From assembly GCF_000471905.2 (NCBI RefSeq), contig NW_006498507.1, positions 5,755,264 to 5,819,263 on the forward strand: 64,000 bases of DNA, in the 5' to 3' direction. The notes under the pieces were generated by a model. It was not told where the DNA came from, made no database searches, and worked only from the letters and a program-made list of their open reading frames with translations. Below are positions 55,122 through 64,000 of this stretch, piece by piece (the stretch's first letter is position 1; each line of letters opens with the position of its first letter). The DNA comes from Amborella trichopoda (taxonomy: Eukaryota > Streptophyta > Magnoliopsida > Amborellales > Amborellaceae). The position numbers were made by a program, and so were the translations under genes.

Positions 55122-55517
55122 GGGTGCGGTTTTCTATAAGGTTGCAACCTTAAACAATCCAATTAAGGTTCACCCCCAAATTTTATCATAACATGTAATT
55201 TTGTTGTAAAAAATTCTTAGGATTATTTTAAACTCTATTTTCATATCTAATTAACAAATTTTAAACTTCAAAAATAGTTAAAATCAAGTAGATCTATAAA
55301 CATATGAAAATCTTGAAAATAAATAATCTAGATAATGTGTTGTAAGATGCACTATTTTTGGGACTCAAAAACTTCTTTTTTTTTAATATTCATACATCCT
55401 AATGTCGAGATGATCAATTAGAAGGCTTTTCAACACTAAAACAATGTTTCCGATAGATTTTTGAGGTGCATTTGTAATTCTACATTTTAAAGTTGCAACC
55501 CTGAATAAACTTTACCC
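55122..55517 (+). mobile_element. Family A MULE-type MITE, consensus-like, 9-bp TSD
   Basis: 396 bp. GGGTGCGGTTTTCTATAAGG then TTGCAACCTTAAACAATCC at the left, 'agttgcaaccctgaataaac' with 'tttaccc' at the right. The flanks AAGATTAAA and AAGCTTAAA match at 8 of 9. One of the best-preserved copies. Confidence 0.88.
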
Positions 55518-55556
55518 AAGCTTAAATGTAGTCAATGCAATCCCAAAATCGGTATT

Positions 55557-56790
55557 AGAGATGGGTGAAGTGGTACATATTCTAATTCCTATCAGATCTA
55601 TTCACTCACCCCAAAAAATTATCAGATGTATATGCTTTTTAGATCCGTGGTTTTGCAAACACTACATCAGCTTAATTAGAGATATGTATAAGCGAGCGCT
55701 AAATAGTGTGTCGATAACTAATAAAGAGACGAGTAGGTTTTCAATGACAAAAGGTCTATATCGGGGATCAACATTAAGGCTACAAATCTTTGTCTTAATT
55801 ATGGACGATTTAACTAGACACATACATGATGAGGTACCACATCGTATGTTGTTCGCAGACGACATAGTTTTGATTGATGAAACCTGAAATGTTGTCAACA
55901 TAAAGTTTAAACTTTTGAGGGATGCTCTAGAATATATATATTTTTAGAACGATAAGAATGCTCAAATCTTTGTCTTAATTATGAACAATAGGATAACTGC
56001 AAGATCAGTTTTGTTATATGGGGTGAAATATTGGGCTGTCAAGAAACAATATACCCATATGATCAATGAGTATTTTAAAAAAAGAATCGATGACTCAAAT
56101 CGGTCACACCTATACGGATCAAGGGAATTGGTGTATCGGATCGGAAGAAATGGCGGAATAAGTAATTTTTGTCACAAAATTTTAAAAAGATAATTCAAGA
56201 AAAAATGTTCATCCTTTTTTTCTCGCTTTACTTGGTGAATAATCAATTGTAATCGATCAAAAATCGGCGGAATCAACGGTTCCGCAAAAAATAGGCGAGT
56301 CTACTATTTTGAATCGACCGAATCTCGGTTTTTAACCGGATTCAGGATGGTCATGGCGATTCTTGATTTGGATCGTCCGATTTCGGATTGGGAAACTGAT
56401 TTTTAAATCACTGTAATCAGTGTAGCAAAGATGGGGATGTTGCAATAAATAAGTGGCAAGATAATAAGTGATAGAATTCGAAATAAATCAGGGAAGTTTA
56501 CGTATGGCACCAATAGGCGATAAGATGACAGAAAGTAGACTTAAGTGGATTGGCCATGTATTGTGAATATCCAGTACAATATTTGTTAGGAGGTGCGATT
56601 TAGTTCAAGTGGAAGACCAAAAATGACAATGGATAGCCCCAAAAGGGTATGACTGAAAGTAGTGTGAAAAAAATTGGGATTTATGGATTGACTAAAGGTA
56701 TAACCCTTAATAGAGAAGACTGACATATCAAGACTCGTGTAGCTGGCCCTAATTTATTGAAAAAAAGCTCTAATGATAATAATGATGATC
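55557..56790 (+). mobile_element. RTE-clade LINE, RT domain to 3-prime end, interrupted
   Basis: 55657-55884 reads as RTE reverse transcriptase: ISLIRDMYKRAL, TKGLYRGSTLRLQIFVLIMD, LTRHIHDEVPHRMLFADDIV. The F-A-D-D catalytic box is present, but the usual GL-HQG-S is changed to GLYRGS. A stop follows at 55885. 56011-56070 holds LYGVKYWAVKKQY, from the region after RT, with the piece between deleted. 56205-56420 is a different, GATTC-rich repeat. 56440-56790 is the RTE 3-prime end ('ttaagtggattggccatgta'). Dead, with many breaks. Confidence 0.8.
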
Positions 56791-57276
56791 CACGATTTTA
56801 CAATTTAGTGCAAGTTGATGATCTTTGAAGTTTTAAAATAAAGGATAAAAGTTTTATTAGATGGCAACCGTATTGTAGAAGTTAAAAAAATTATATGTTG
56901 ATGATGTTAATAAATACTTTTTGTTTTAGCAAAAATTATTAAATTGTATAGGAAGGGCGTCAAGTGTCTAAAAATATTCAATGGATTAGCCAAGGGATCA
57001 CATAGGCAATGCTGTCATGGAAAAACAAATCTTTCTACACATGTGAGACATGAAAAGATTTCATGCCCTCGTGAGAGCATATACTGCCCAATTGTTTTTT
57101 ATACTAAATTTTTTGGGATATAATATTTATAACCTAGAGGCCAACCTCATCGGAAAATAAATATTTAATTTGCGCTCTCTCTCTCTCTCATCCAAATAGA
57201 GCGATATCCCAAGATTGAACAAGAACAACCTAATTTTTAGAGGGGAAAGATCTAGATGCTCAAGAAATTAAAATCA

Positions 57277-57307
<31 letters not shown>

Positions 57308-57559
57308 CTTACATCCAGAATTTGGACAAAAAATATTTTCTTAAATATTTATTTCGTCCGAGGAAGTTTTTGTCCAGTAAGCTCCTGCGGGAGCATTGCT
57401 AGACGTTCTCACGACAATCATCTTCTGTTCATTGGTAGCATTTGCGGGGGGTATTTAGGGCCTTACATAAAAAATGCAAACATGTAGCTTACTTCGTTGC
57501 TACAGTGGTAGGGTATGTTGCTATTTTTCTAAAACTGAGGGGTATATTAGGTAAATAGC
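56791..57559. other. Gene-free stretch with two J palindromes, CT run and TA array
   Basis: J-type words 'catgccctcgtgagagcata' (about 57062) and 'taagctcctgcgggagcatt' (about 57378). (CT)n at 57174-57190 and (TA)n at 57279-57307. No gene. Confidence 0.45.
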
Positions 57560-57790
57560 CTCTACCGAGCAATGACTCAGTTGCTGGAAACGGGCCCTCT
57601 AAAAGAATAGGGCCTGAGCCACGAAAATGTGACCGGAGTGGCGGGCTACGGCCAGTGCGAGTCCAGTTTTTACTTGCCCGGCCGTAATAGGGTCGTATTC
57701 GGGCCTGCGACGGTCCTATGAAGACAAGTGCTGGGATAGAGACAGGGATGGGCTGGTTCCGGGCCCGTCCATTGGCACCCTGTGGCATGA
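57560..57790. repeat. GC-rich dispersed repeat (family K/H)
   Basis: 'gggcctgagccacgaaaatg', 'gcccggccgtaatagggtcg' and an end 'gggcccgtccattggcaccc' similar to the hAT-like terminus. Not coding. Confidence 0.45.
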
Positions 57791-58202
57791 GAGTTTCGTG
57801 GTTCTTAGAGAGAAAGAAACATTTCACCCGACCTTTGACTGCATTGAATTTCTCGAAAACAACTGTCGGTTCTCGTCATCAACGGGCATCACTCGACAGC
57901 GAAATGAAGACAGCGGCTTTCTTCTTGGACCCACTTTTCAGTCCATGCTACATAGTCGTCCACGTGTTATTGACAAAGGTCATGCTGGTACTAGCACCTC
58001 CAATTCCTGAACCTTGAAATTGTAAATTTCATCAAAGTTATGTGAACTAAATTTGGGCGGATCCCAAAATTTGACTTCTAAATTGAAAATTTTTTTATTT
58101 TGCCCCACATGTGCGATCCTGTGGTAGGTATACGATATTTCCACACAAATTGGAGATTTTTTTTTTTTTTTTTGGACATTGAATCAGGTAATTTTTAAAA
58201 GG
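57791..58202. other. GC-richer unique patch, no gene called
   Basis: 57800-58015 is compositionally gene-like, with two overlapping open frames of 70-99 codons and a CACGTG word at about 57961. I recognise no family and no splice pattern. Confidence 0.35.
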
Positions 58203-58705
58203 TAAGGTCCAATTCGGAACTGGCTGGTCAAACCGGAATCGGGCACTGGCCAATCCGGTTTTGGTCAATTTTGATAGTCCGGCTTGGTATTTAAAAAAAA
58301 AACAAAAAATATATAAAATCTCAAAAAATAAGAAATTTGTTTGTAATATGTTTTTAAATGTTTTTTTTATCATTTTGACAAAGATTTATAAGTGTTTTGG
58401 TCGTATATACTTATTATAATATTTTCTCTATCTTTTTTAGAACATTTCAAAAATACTACTGGCACAAAACATTTTTTTAAATCCCACTTTTTCACTACTT
58501 TTCAATTTCATTTGGACGTGTTTTGTTTAATTATATTTTAAATATATTTTTCATATTTTTTTGGCTTTTGTTTTGTATTTTTTGTACATTTTGGACCGGT
58601 CGGGACTGCCGCGTTAGGCTGACTGAATCAGGAGGTTTACCAGTTAGTCGGATCTAGCCCTTGGCCCGTTTTGGAGGCAGGTTCGATTTTTCAAACACTG
58701 GACAC
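58203..58705 (+). repeat. Family I element
   Basis: 'aactggctggtcaaaccgga', 'ggccaatccggttttggtca', a homopolymer-rich core and the end 'caggttcgatttttcaaaca' with 'ctgg'. Collinear with 39630-40085. Confidence 0.65.
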
Positions 58706-59361
58706 ATATAAAAGTGAGATCACTCTTAAAATTTAAAGTTTCATTTTTTAGATAGATTGGACCTTATTTTGGGACATGTTATCTCTAATGTCGAGATCAT
58801 CGATATGTAAACAAATAAACCTTAAAAACTAAAAGTAATAATTTTACGAGGAAAATATTTAGACCACTAGTTTTAACTTATTTTAAGGGACCGCCCATTT
58901 GTATCCATCTTTGGATGCTTTCCGGGGCTCATACGGCATTTTTCCATTTTCAAAAGTAAGGGTTTGCCTTAGTTTTTCATATGTATATATAGGATACCAA
59001 ACACATCTTAAACCACAACCAATCACGTTTATGTTGGTATGATGATCAATGAATAATTACCTTGAATGGTTAAAACAAAGGGGTTTAAATTGAAATTTTA
59101 TTTTATGTTTTGTTATTTATGAACCAAAAAGATGGGATTTGGTAGGAGATGAATTTTGAAAGGTGGAGGCATTTTAATATGTTTGTTAAGCAGAATCTCA
59201 CCCTTTAATTTATCAATAAGTGGGCCTTGAGTAATATTGAAATCCAAAACTTTAATAATGAAATTAATTTTTATTATATTGTGGGGTCGTCAGTATAAAA
59301 TGAAAGAGGGATCTTGTGTAATGTTAACGGATTCCCCTTTTAAAGGGCTTTCGTTGTAGTT
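58706..59361. other. Gene-free stretch, nothing recognised
   Basis: AT-rich with no supported feature. Confidence 0.4.
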
Positions 59362-59369
59362 GGGAAAAG

Positions 59370-59650
59370 TAGGGGTGGCATTGGGGTTGGATCGACCCAA
59401 ACTAGGTCCGGGTCCGGGTTCTTGTGTTGGACTTGGCAGGTTGTCTCCAGGTCCAAATGACTTGGATCGGACCTAAATTGGGTTCATGTCCTAGTCCAAA
59501 TGCTTTGGTTCGGACCTAAGTTGGACCTGCATTCAGCTTGGAGCTGACCCGACGGAACTCGATATAAATATATGTATATAATATATGTATGATAATTTTT
59601 TTATTTTTTAAATTTCTAGACCTGTCCGAGTCAGATTTGAGTCACCCCTA
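59370..59650. mobile_element. Family H: hAT-type MITE with perfect 8-bp TSD
   Basis: 281 bp, TAGGGGTGGCATTGGGG ... GAGTCACCCCTA. The same eight bases GGGAAAAG lie at 59362-59369 and 59651-59658. An 8-bp duplication with short inverted ends of this kind is the hAT superfamily signature. The interior is made of 'ggtccgggtccgggtt'-type words. This copy fixes the family's boundaries. Confidence 0.9.
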
Positions 59651-59929
59651 GGGAAAAGAAAGCGCTTTGGCTGTTTAGAGGATTTAGGGGAAGTTCTGAG
59701 ATGTATAAACAAAGATAAACAAATAAAATAAGATATTCTGCAATCTTCACAACTTTATCATCTCAAACTCGTTGCTTACGAGCTACGGCCTTGCTGGAGA
59801 AATGGCATAGACAATAGAGGCCGCTCAGAATTCGGACTGGGCAACTCTTTGGGGGCCCGACTAGGATTAAGAAACACAGCCGAGTCTAACTAAAATGGGC
59901 TGTTGCACTCCAGGCTTTGTCAAGGGCTC

Positions 59930-60255
59930 CGATTTGTTCATGTTGGGACCCTCTAAGGCTGGTTCTACGGGAGTCATGGTCAGGTCGGGCCCAAGTTGAC
60001 CCTGAGTTGGACCCAACCTAGTTAGATTTCACTTGGATTCAGGTCTTGAACCAAATCGATACCCAGGTATAGAAATTTAAAAAAATACACATTTTTTTAT
60101 ATATTATTTCGTACATATTTAATATAGTTTATACTTGGTCACGTCAAGTCCAACTCAGTTTCACCCAAAACCCACCCGTTAGACCCAGACCCGATTCGGT
60201 TCAACCTGGTGGGTTGGCGAGTCGATCTGATCCGACCCCATTGGCGCCCCTAGCC
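59930..60255. repeat. Family H fragment, right end
   Basis: 'ggttcaacctggtgggttgg' and the end 'cgaccccattggcgcccctA' match the hAT-like terminus. The left terminus was not found. Confidence 0.55.
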
Positions 60256-61467
60256 AATTCCGAGTGACTCACGTGACTGTCCACTCGAGTCATCCATTTT
60301 TCTAGCGCGTCTCCCAAAAATATGAGTCATAGAAATATTGGGATTTCGGTGAAGGCATTCCATTTATCCAATAAAAGAAAAATAAAAAAAATAGAAAATG
60401 TAAGAAAATTAAACAGCCAAAATCATATCGAAAGAACTAAAAAGAAAATAAAAATAGAAAATGCCATATATTAGATGCCAAAAATATGAATATTTTGAAA
60501 AGAGAATAAAAATAAAAAACACCATATATTAGATGCCAAAAATATTAATATTTTAAACATTGCCAAACGTTCCATTTTTTCTCTTTTCACAAATTTAGTT
60601 AAATTAAAATAAAAAATTTGTACGCAAAATCTGTTAATTACAAAAATCATGTTAAGTTAGAGCTTCATGCAACGCATGAGACATTAACTAGGTACAAAAC
60701 ATACTTTCTTAATCCCCTGAATTAAATTGGAAGGAATTATTTTTAACAAAAATTCATGACCAGAAATAAAAATTTATAAATTTATATTCCTTAATTCTTA
60801 TGTAAACTTAAAATTTCAAGGAAATCCTTGTAAGTTGATATTTAAGTTCATTACTAGTTGGATTAAGTGCGTTACACATAAAAAAGAAATAAAAAAATAC
60901 AAAAAAATGAATATGATAATTTAAAATTTTCTAGTGAAAATATGAAAATTAATCATAAACCTTGATAAATTTTAAACATCACACTATAAAATATAGATTT
61001 ATTAAAAAATTCCTAAAAGATAAATAGTTGAATTTCTACTTTGTGGTAAAGACAAAAAATTATTTTCTAATATTGTAAATTTTATAATAATACTAAAAAT
61101 TGATTACGAATAACTATGGATGCATAATAATTCATAAAATTGTAGTTAAAATTTATAAATGACGGTGCATAATTTTAAAAAAAAAATTTAAAAAATTTTA
61201 AAATTAAAATTCATTAATGTAAAATATAAAATTCATTAATAAGCAGATGCATCAAAACTTTTAAATAAAATTATGAATTACATGTGTTGCACCCAAAAAT
61301 GAAATATGAACATACCTAAAACAAATCTCTTCATAATATGAGAGATAATATTATCTTGTTGGATAACATGTGCAATGCACCGGTATGATATGTATCATTC
61401 ATGCAAAGAGTGCTCAAATTATGTATGCCATCAACATAGAAAAAACAAATACACTCTAAAACAAAAG

Positions 61468-61470
<3 letters not shown>
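60256..61470. other. 1.2-kb very AT-rich stretch, nothing recognised
   Basis: Contains one near-duplicate of about 60 bp ('ccatatattagatgccaaaa' at 60465 and again at 60525). No gene, no repeat terminus. Confidence 0.45.
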
Positions 61471-61510
<40 letters not shown>

Positions 61511-61824
61511 AAAGCTCTTAACCCGGTAAGAAATTATTTCGTTTTAATGCTCTCAATGATTAGCTTTGGCAACTCTTGTAATTTTGATAATATCTAACAT
61601 AAAATTAAGAGAAAGTAAAAAATAAAAAAAACACAACGGAAAAGTGTTTGACTGAATGTAAATATAATGTTGAGAGAGAAGAAGAAAGAGACCACATTGA
61701 GAGAGAGAATAAAGGTTATGGTTTAAACGTAAAAGGGTAGAGGCTATAAAAAGAGGTGCTTGTACGGTATTTACCGATCATATATATTTAGAGGGTATCA
61801 AATATCTCGTAAGTTTGGAAACTA

Positions 61825-61990
61825 TATATTAGGCAGTATTTTTTACTTGGAAACAAAGTTTGAAAGCTATGATAAAAAAGATATTAGGCAATAATTTTAT
61901 TTGGAGAAAAAGTTTGGAAGCTATGGAAAAAAAAATATTAGGCAATAATTTTTACTTGGAGAAAAAGTCTAGAAAGATATTAGGCAATAT
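61825..61990. repeat. Tandem repeat, unit 54-55 bp, three full units plus part
   Basis: 'atattaggcaataattttta' with 'cttggagaaaaagtttgga' recurs at 61831, 61886 and 61940, with a shortened unit at 61982. Units are diverged by a few bases each. Confidence 0.8.
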
Positions 61991-61999
61991 GAATTTGTA

Positions 62000-62605
62000 G
62001 TTTTATTTCCTTTGAAAAATATTCACTAAATAAAGATGTACATTTCACCCATTTAGGTCATCGCCTTAAGTCTCTCTCCATCTATCTCATCTCATGCGCT
62101 ACTTTCTAACATCTATTCATCATCTAAATTTTAGAAAGAAATTAGTCTATCACTGATTGGGTAAGAAAGTGCGTACTCTTTCTCATTTGGTTCCTCATCT
62201 AATTAAAAAAAAAACAAAAAAAAAGATGATGATTCAGTCTCTCTATAATTAGGATATGAAAGTGCTTACTTTCTCTTTCATCCTGTCCTACAATCTTTAT
62301 AGAATTGCACCCCTTCTTATTTATGCATGTCCACCCCTTAATTTCGGCTTACTAATCTAGTATATATAGATACTATATATAGAAATAAACTTTTTTTATT
62401 TGGACTCTCCTATATAATAATAGCTTATATTTTAACTTCCTATAGAAAAACTTTTTAAAGCTAATTCTTCGTATCCGGAAAAAGAAGATAATAAAAAAAC
62501 CCAAAAAAATTAAATATTTATCTTACTAACATGTATATAAGGAAACATTGTTATAAAGAGATATTCCTACTGTACTGGGAAGAAAGGAAAATATACTTAA
62601 AAAAA
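62000..62605. other. Gene-free stretch, nothing recognised
   Basis: A weak duplication ('gtctctctccatctatctca' against 'cagtctctctataattagg') was seen. No coding or RNA gene. Confidence 0.4.
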
Positions 62606-62999
62606 GGGATGTGGTTTGTATAGAGCGGAGGATCTAAACAATCAAATTATAGCCCACATTCAAATAGTCTCAAGAAATGTGATATCAATATTGGAAATAT
62701 TTATAGCAGTTTTAAAATATATTTTATCTTTAATTATAAAATTTAAAGTTAAAAAAATAGTGTAGATCGAGCATATTTATGAAATCTTAAATTTTTTTAA
62801 AATTAACCGTCCAAAAATGCATTACAAGATGCACTATTTTCAAAACTTGAAATCTATTTTTTTCTCATGTCCATGTATCTTGATGTCAAGATGATCAATT
62901 TGAAGATATTTAAGCATCAAAACAACCTCTTCTAATGAAATTTCTGAGGTAAGCATTAATTTGATTGTTTAGAGCCTAAGCTCCATATACACTTTTCCA
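62606..62999 (+). mobile_element. Family B MULE-type MITE with 9-bp TSD
   Basis: 394 bp, GGGATGTGGTTTGTATAGAG to 'tccatatacacttttcca'. The flanks TTAAAAAAA and TTAAAAGAA match at 8 of 9. The interior is collinear with the 26938 and 11452 copies. Confidence 0.85.
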
Positions 63000-63366
63000 T
63001 TAAAAGAACGACCAACCACTTATCAAGATTAAACAAGATTAAAAACTAATGAGGGGACAAGTCCAATCAAAACTAATTTTAGCCTCTCGATAAATTGATT
63101 CGATCAAACTTTAAAAGCAGAAAATATTTTTTTTACCGAACTTTGTTTGCCCCTCAAACTAGTCAGTGGGCCTGCCAAAATGGTTTTTAGCAGTCTAACA
63201 AATCCGACAACAGGTTAAGTATGGTTAGGACCCGATGTGCCGACTGGCGAGAGATTTTCCTACTGCTCCAGGCGAGAATACAGATATAAATGCAATTTGT
63301 TAAAAAAAAAAAAAACTACATGCCTTACATTGCATGTTAATGGCGCAGGCATGTATCCTAAGAAAG

Positions 63367-63376
63367 TTTAGGGTTT
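63367..63376. promoter_or_regulatory. Telo-box-like element upstream of the right-edge gene
   Basis: TTTAGGGTTT (reverse AAACCCTAAA) lies about 45 bp before a TATA box. In plants this word is common upstream of genes for translation and growth. A chance match is possible. Confidence 0.35.
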
Positions 63377-63412
63377 CGGGTTTTTCTTGAACTTTTTCTT
63401 CCTTCTTAACAA

Positions 63413-63419
63413 TATAAAC
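63413..63419 (+). promoter_or_regulatory. TATA box of the right-edge gene
   Basis: AATATAAACTC, 55-60 bp before the first ATG, predicts transcription from about 63445 with a short CT-rich leader ('ttctctctccccacc'). Confidence 0.5.
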
Positions 63420-63471
63420 TCTCTTCCTAATTCATGTCTCTCATAAATTTTCTCTCTCCCCACCTCCCACC

Positions 63472-64000
63472 ATGAAAAAGCGTAAATATGATTCTACAAC
63501 CCCCTGCACCTATCTTTCATCTCAAGGTCTCAACTGTTTCTTCCATGGCCTCCAAACGATGGCTGCAGAAATCAGAATACAGAGAGGGAAGCCATTGGGC
63601 GATGGAGAAGACGAGTCACAAAGACTAGTGAGATTACTCGAGCCTTGTGATGACTACATTTGTCAACGAAAACTCTTCTCTTCTCGAATTCGTTCGATGG
63701 TTCATCCTGACATTGATCATGTCGTTCTTGAAGCTCAAGAATCTGTTCTGTTCAAGGTGGAAGATGATCTTCTCCATGGACTTTGCTCCTCTATCAAGTG
63801 TGATTACAAGGGTGCAATACCTCACTTTGATGTCTCCCCAAAGTTGGAGAACACAAGAGAGAGATTGAAGCAGACGAGCAACAACTTAGTTCTTGGCGTT
63901 GAAGAACTGTGTACTCTAATCCGGTCTCAAATCCATGGCGACCAAGAACTCTATACTCGAATCCAGTCTCAAACCAAGTATGTCAAATTGTATGGAGGAG
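63472..64000 (+). CDS. Unrecognised protein gene, 5-prime part, continues past the window
   Basis: From the ATG at 63472 the frame stays open for 176 codons to the last base. The start context (CACCATGAAAAAG) is good and TATA and CT-rich leader sequences precede it. A second ATG at 63559 is possible. The product begins with a basic, Ser/Thr-rich stretch (MKKRKYDSTTP), then a charged region (RGKPLGDGEDESQRLVRLLE) with a CDDYIC pair, then helical, mixed-charge sequence. Near residues 145-172 a 14-residue unit (ELCTLIRSQIHGDQ, ELYTRIQSQTKYVK) is repeated in tandem. Base composition is clearly coding-like compared with its flank. No domain is recognised and I give no function. It may be a first exon. 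Confidence 0.65.
   Translation, partial: MKKRKYDSTTPCTYLSSQGLNCFFHGLQTMAAEIRIQRGKPLGDGEDESQRLVRLLEPCDDYICQRKLFSSRIRSMVHPDIDHVVLEAQESVLFKVEDDLLHGLCSSIKCDYKGAIPHFDVSPKLENTRERLKQTSNNLVLGVEELCTLIRSQIHGDQELYTRIQSQTKYVKLYGG

Noticed and set aside
57718-58017. 99-codon frame in a GC-richer patch
   Set aside because: First third lies in the GC-rich repeat; no domain, no start or promoter evidence.
1-64000. tRNA or rRNA genes
   Set aside because: I looked for T-arm and anticodon-arm patterns and for 5S-like boxes on both strands and found none convincing.

Overview
This window looks like nuclear DNA from a flowering plant. It is AT-rich and gene-poor. It carries plant-only protein families (two DUF761 proteins, an SRC2-like C2 protein, a P-class PPR relic, an H2B relic), CT/GA-rich leaders typical of plant promoters, and plant-type RTE and L1 LINE remnants. 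The species cannot be read from the sequence. One 247-base run of N (29783-30029) marks an assembly gap.

Only three complete protein genes can be supported, all apparently single-exon. They are a DUF761 'cotton fibre' type protein on the minus strand (18026-18544), a second DUF761 protein of the Avr9/Cf-9-rapidly-elicited-146 type on the plus strand (40954-41580), and a C2-domain SRC2-like protein on the minus strand (53791-54687). A fourth gene starts at 63472 on the plus strand and runs off the window as an open frame. I do not recognise its product. The genes are isolated and form no operon-like or pathway cluster. The two DUF761 genes are divergent members of one family, not a recent tandem pair.

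Two decayed host genes were found by reading the minus strand: an H2B histone relic with its middle deleted (10811-10963) and a mitochondrial-type PPR relic (12814-13545).

Most of the rest is small transposon debris. The main families are: (A/B/C) MULE-type MITEs of about 395 bp with GGG...CCC ends and 9-bp target duplications, several of them perfect; (E) a second MULE-type MITE with 9-bp duplications; (D) a roughly 235-bp TIR element present about nine times; (F, G and a 424-bp foldback) long inverted-repeat elements; (H) hAT-type elements with TAGGGGTGGC ends, one with a perfect 8-bp duplication; (I) 450-550-bp elements with a pyrimidine/purine-skewed core; (J) dispersed short palindromes around CTCCCGCGGGAG-like cores. 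LINE remains comprise four RTE 3-prime pieces and one L1 RNase H tail. Two LTR-retrotransposon fossils are seen: a Ty1/copia piece (9600-10115) and a probable LTR with leader (51016-52080). Microsatellites (TA, GA) and short minisatellites are frequent.

No coherent new biological system is visible. The best items for follow-up are the unrecognised gene at the right edge, the host-gene relics, the upstream ORF in the first DUF761 gene, and the MITE families whose boundaries can be fixed exactly by target duplications.
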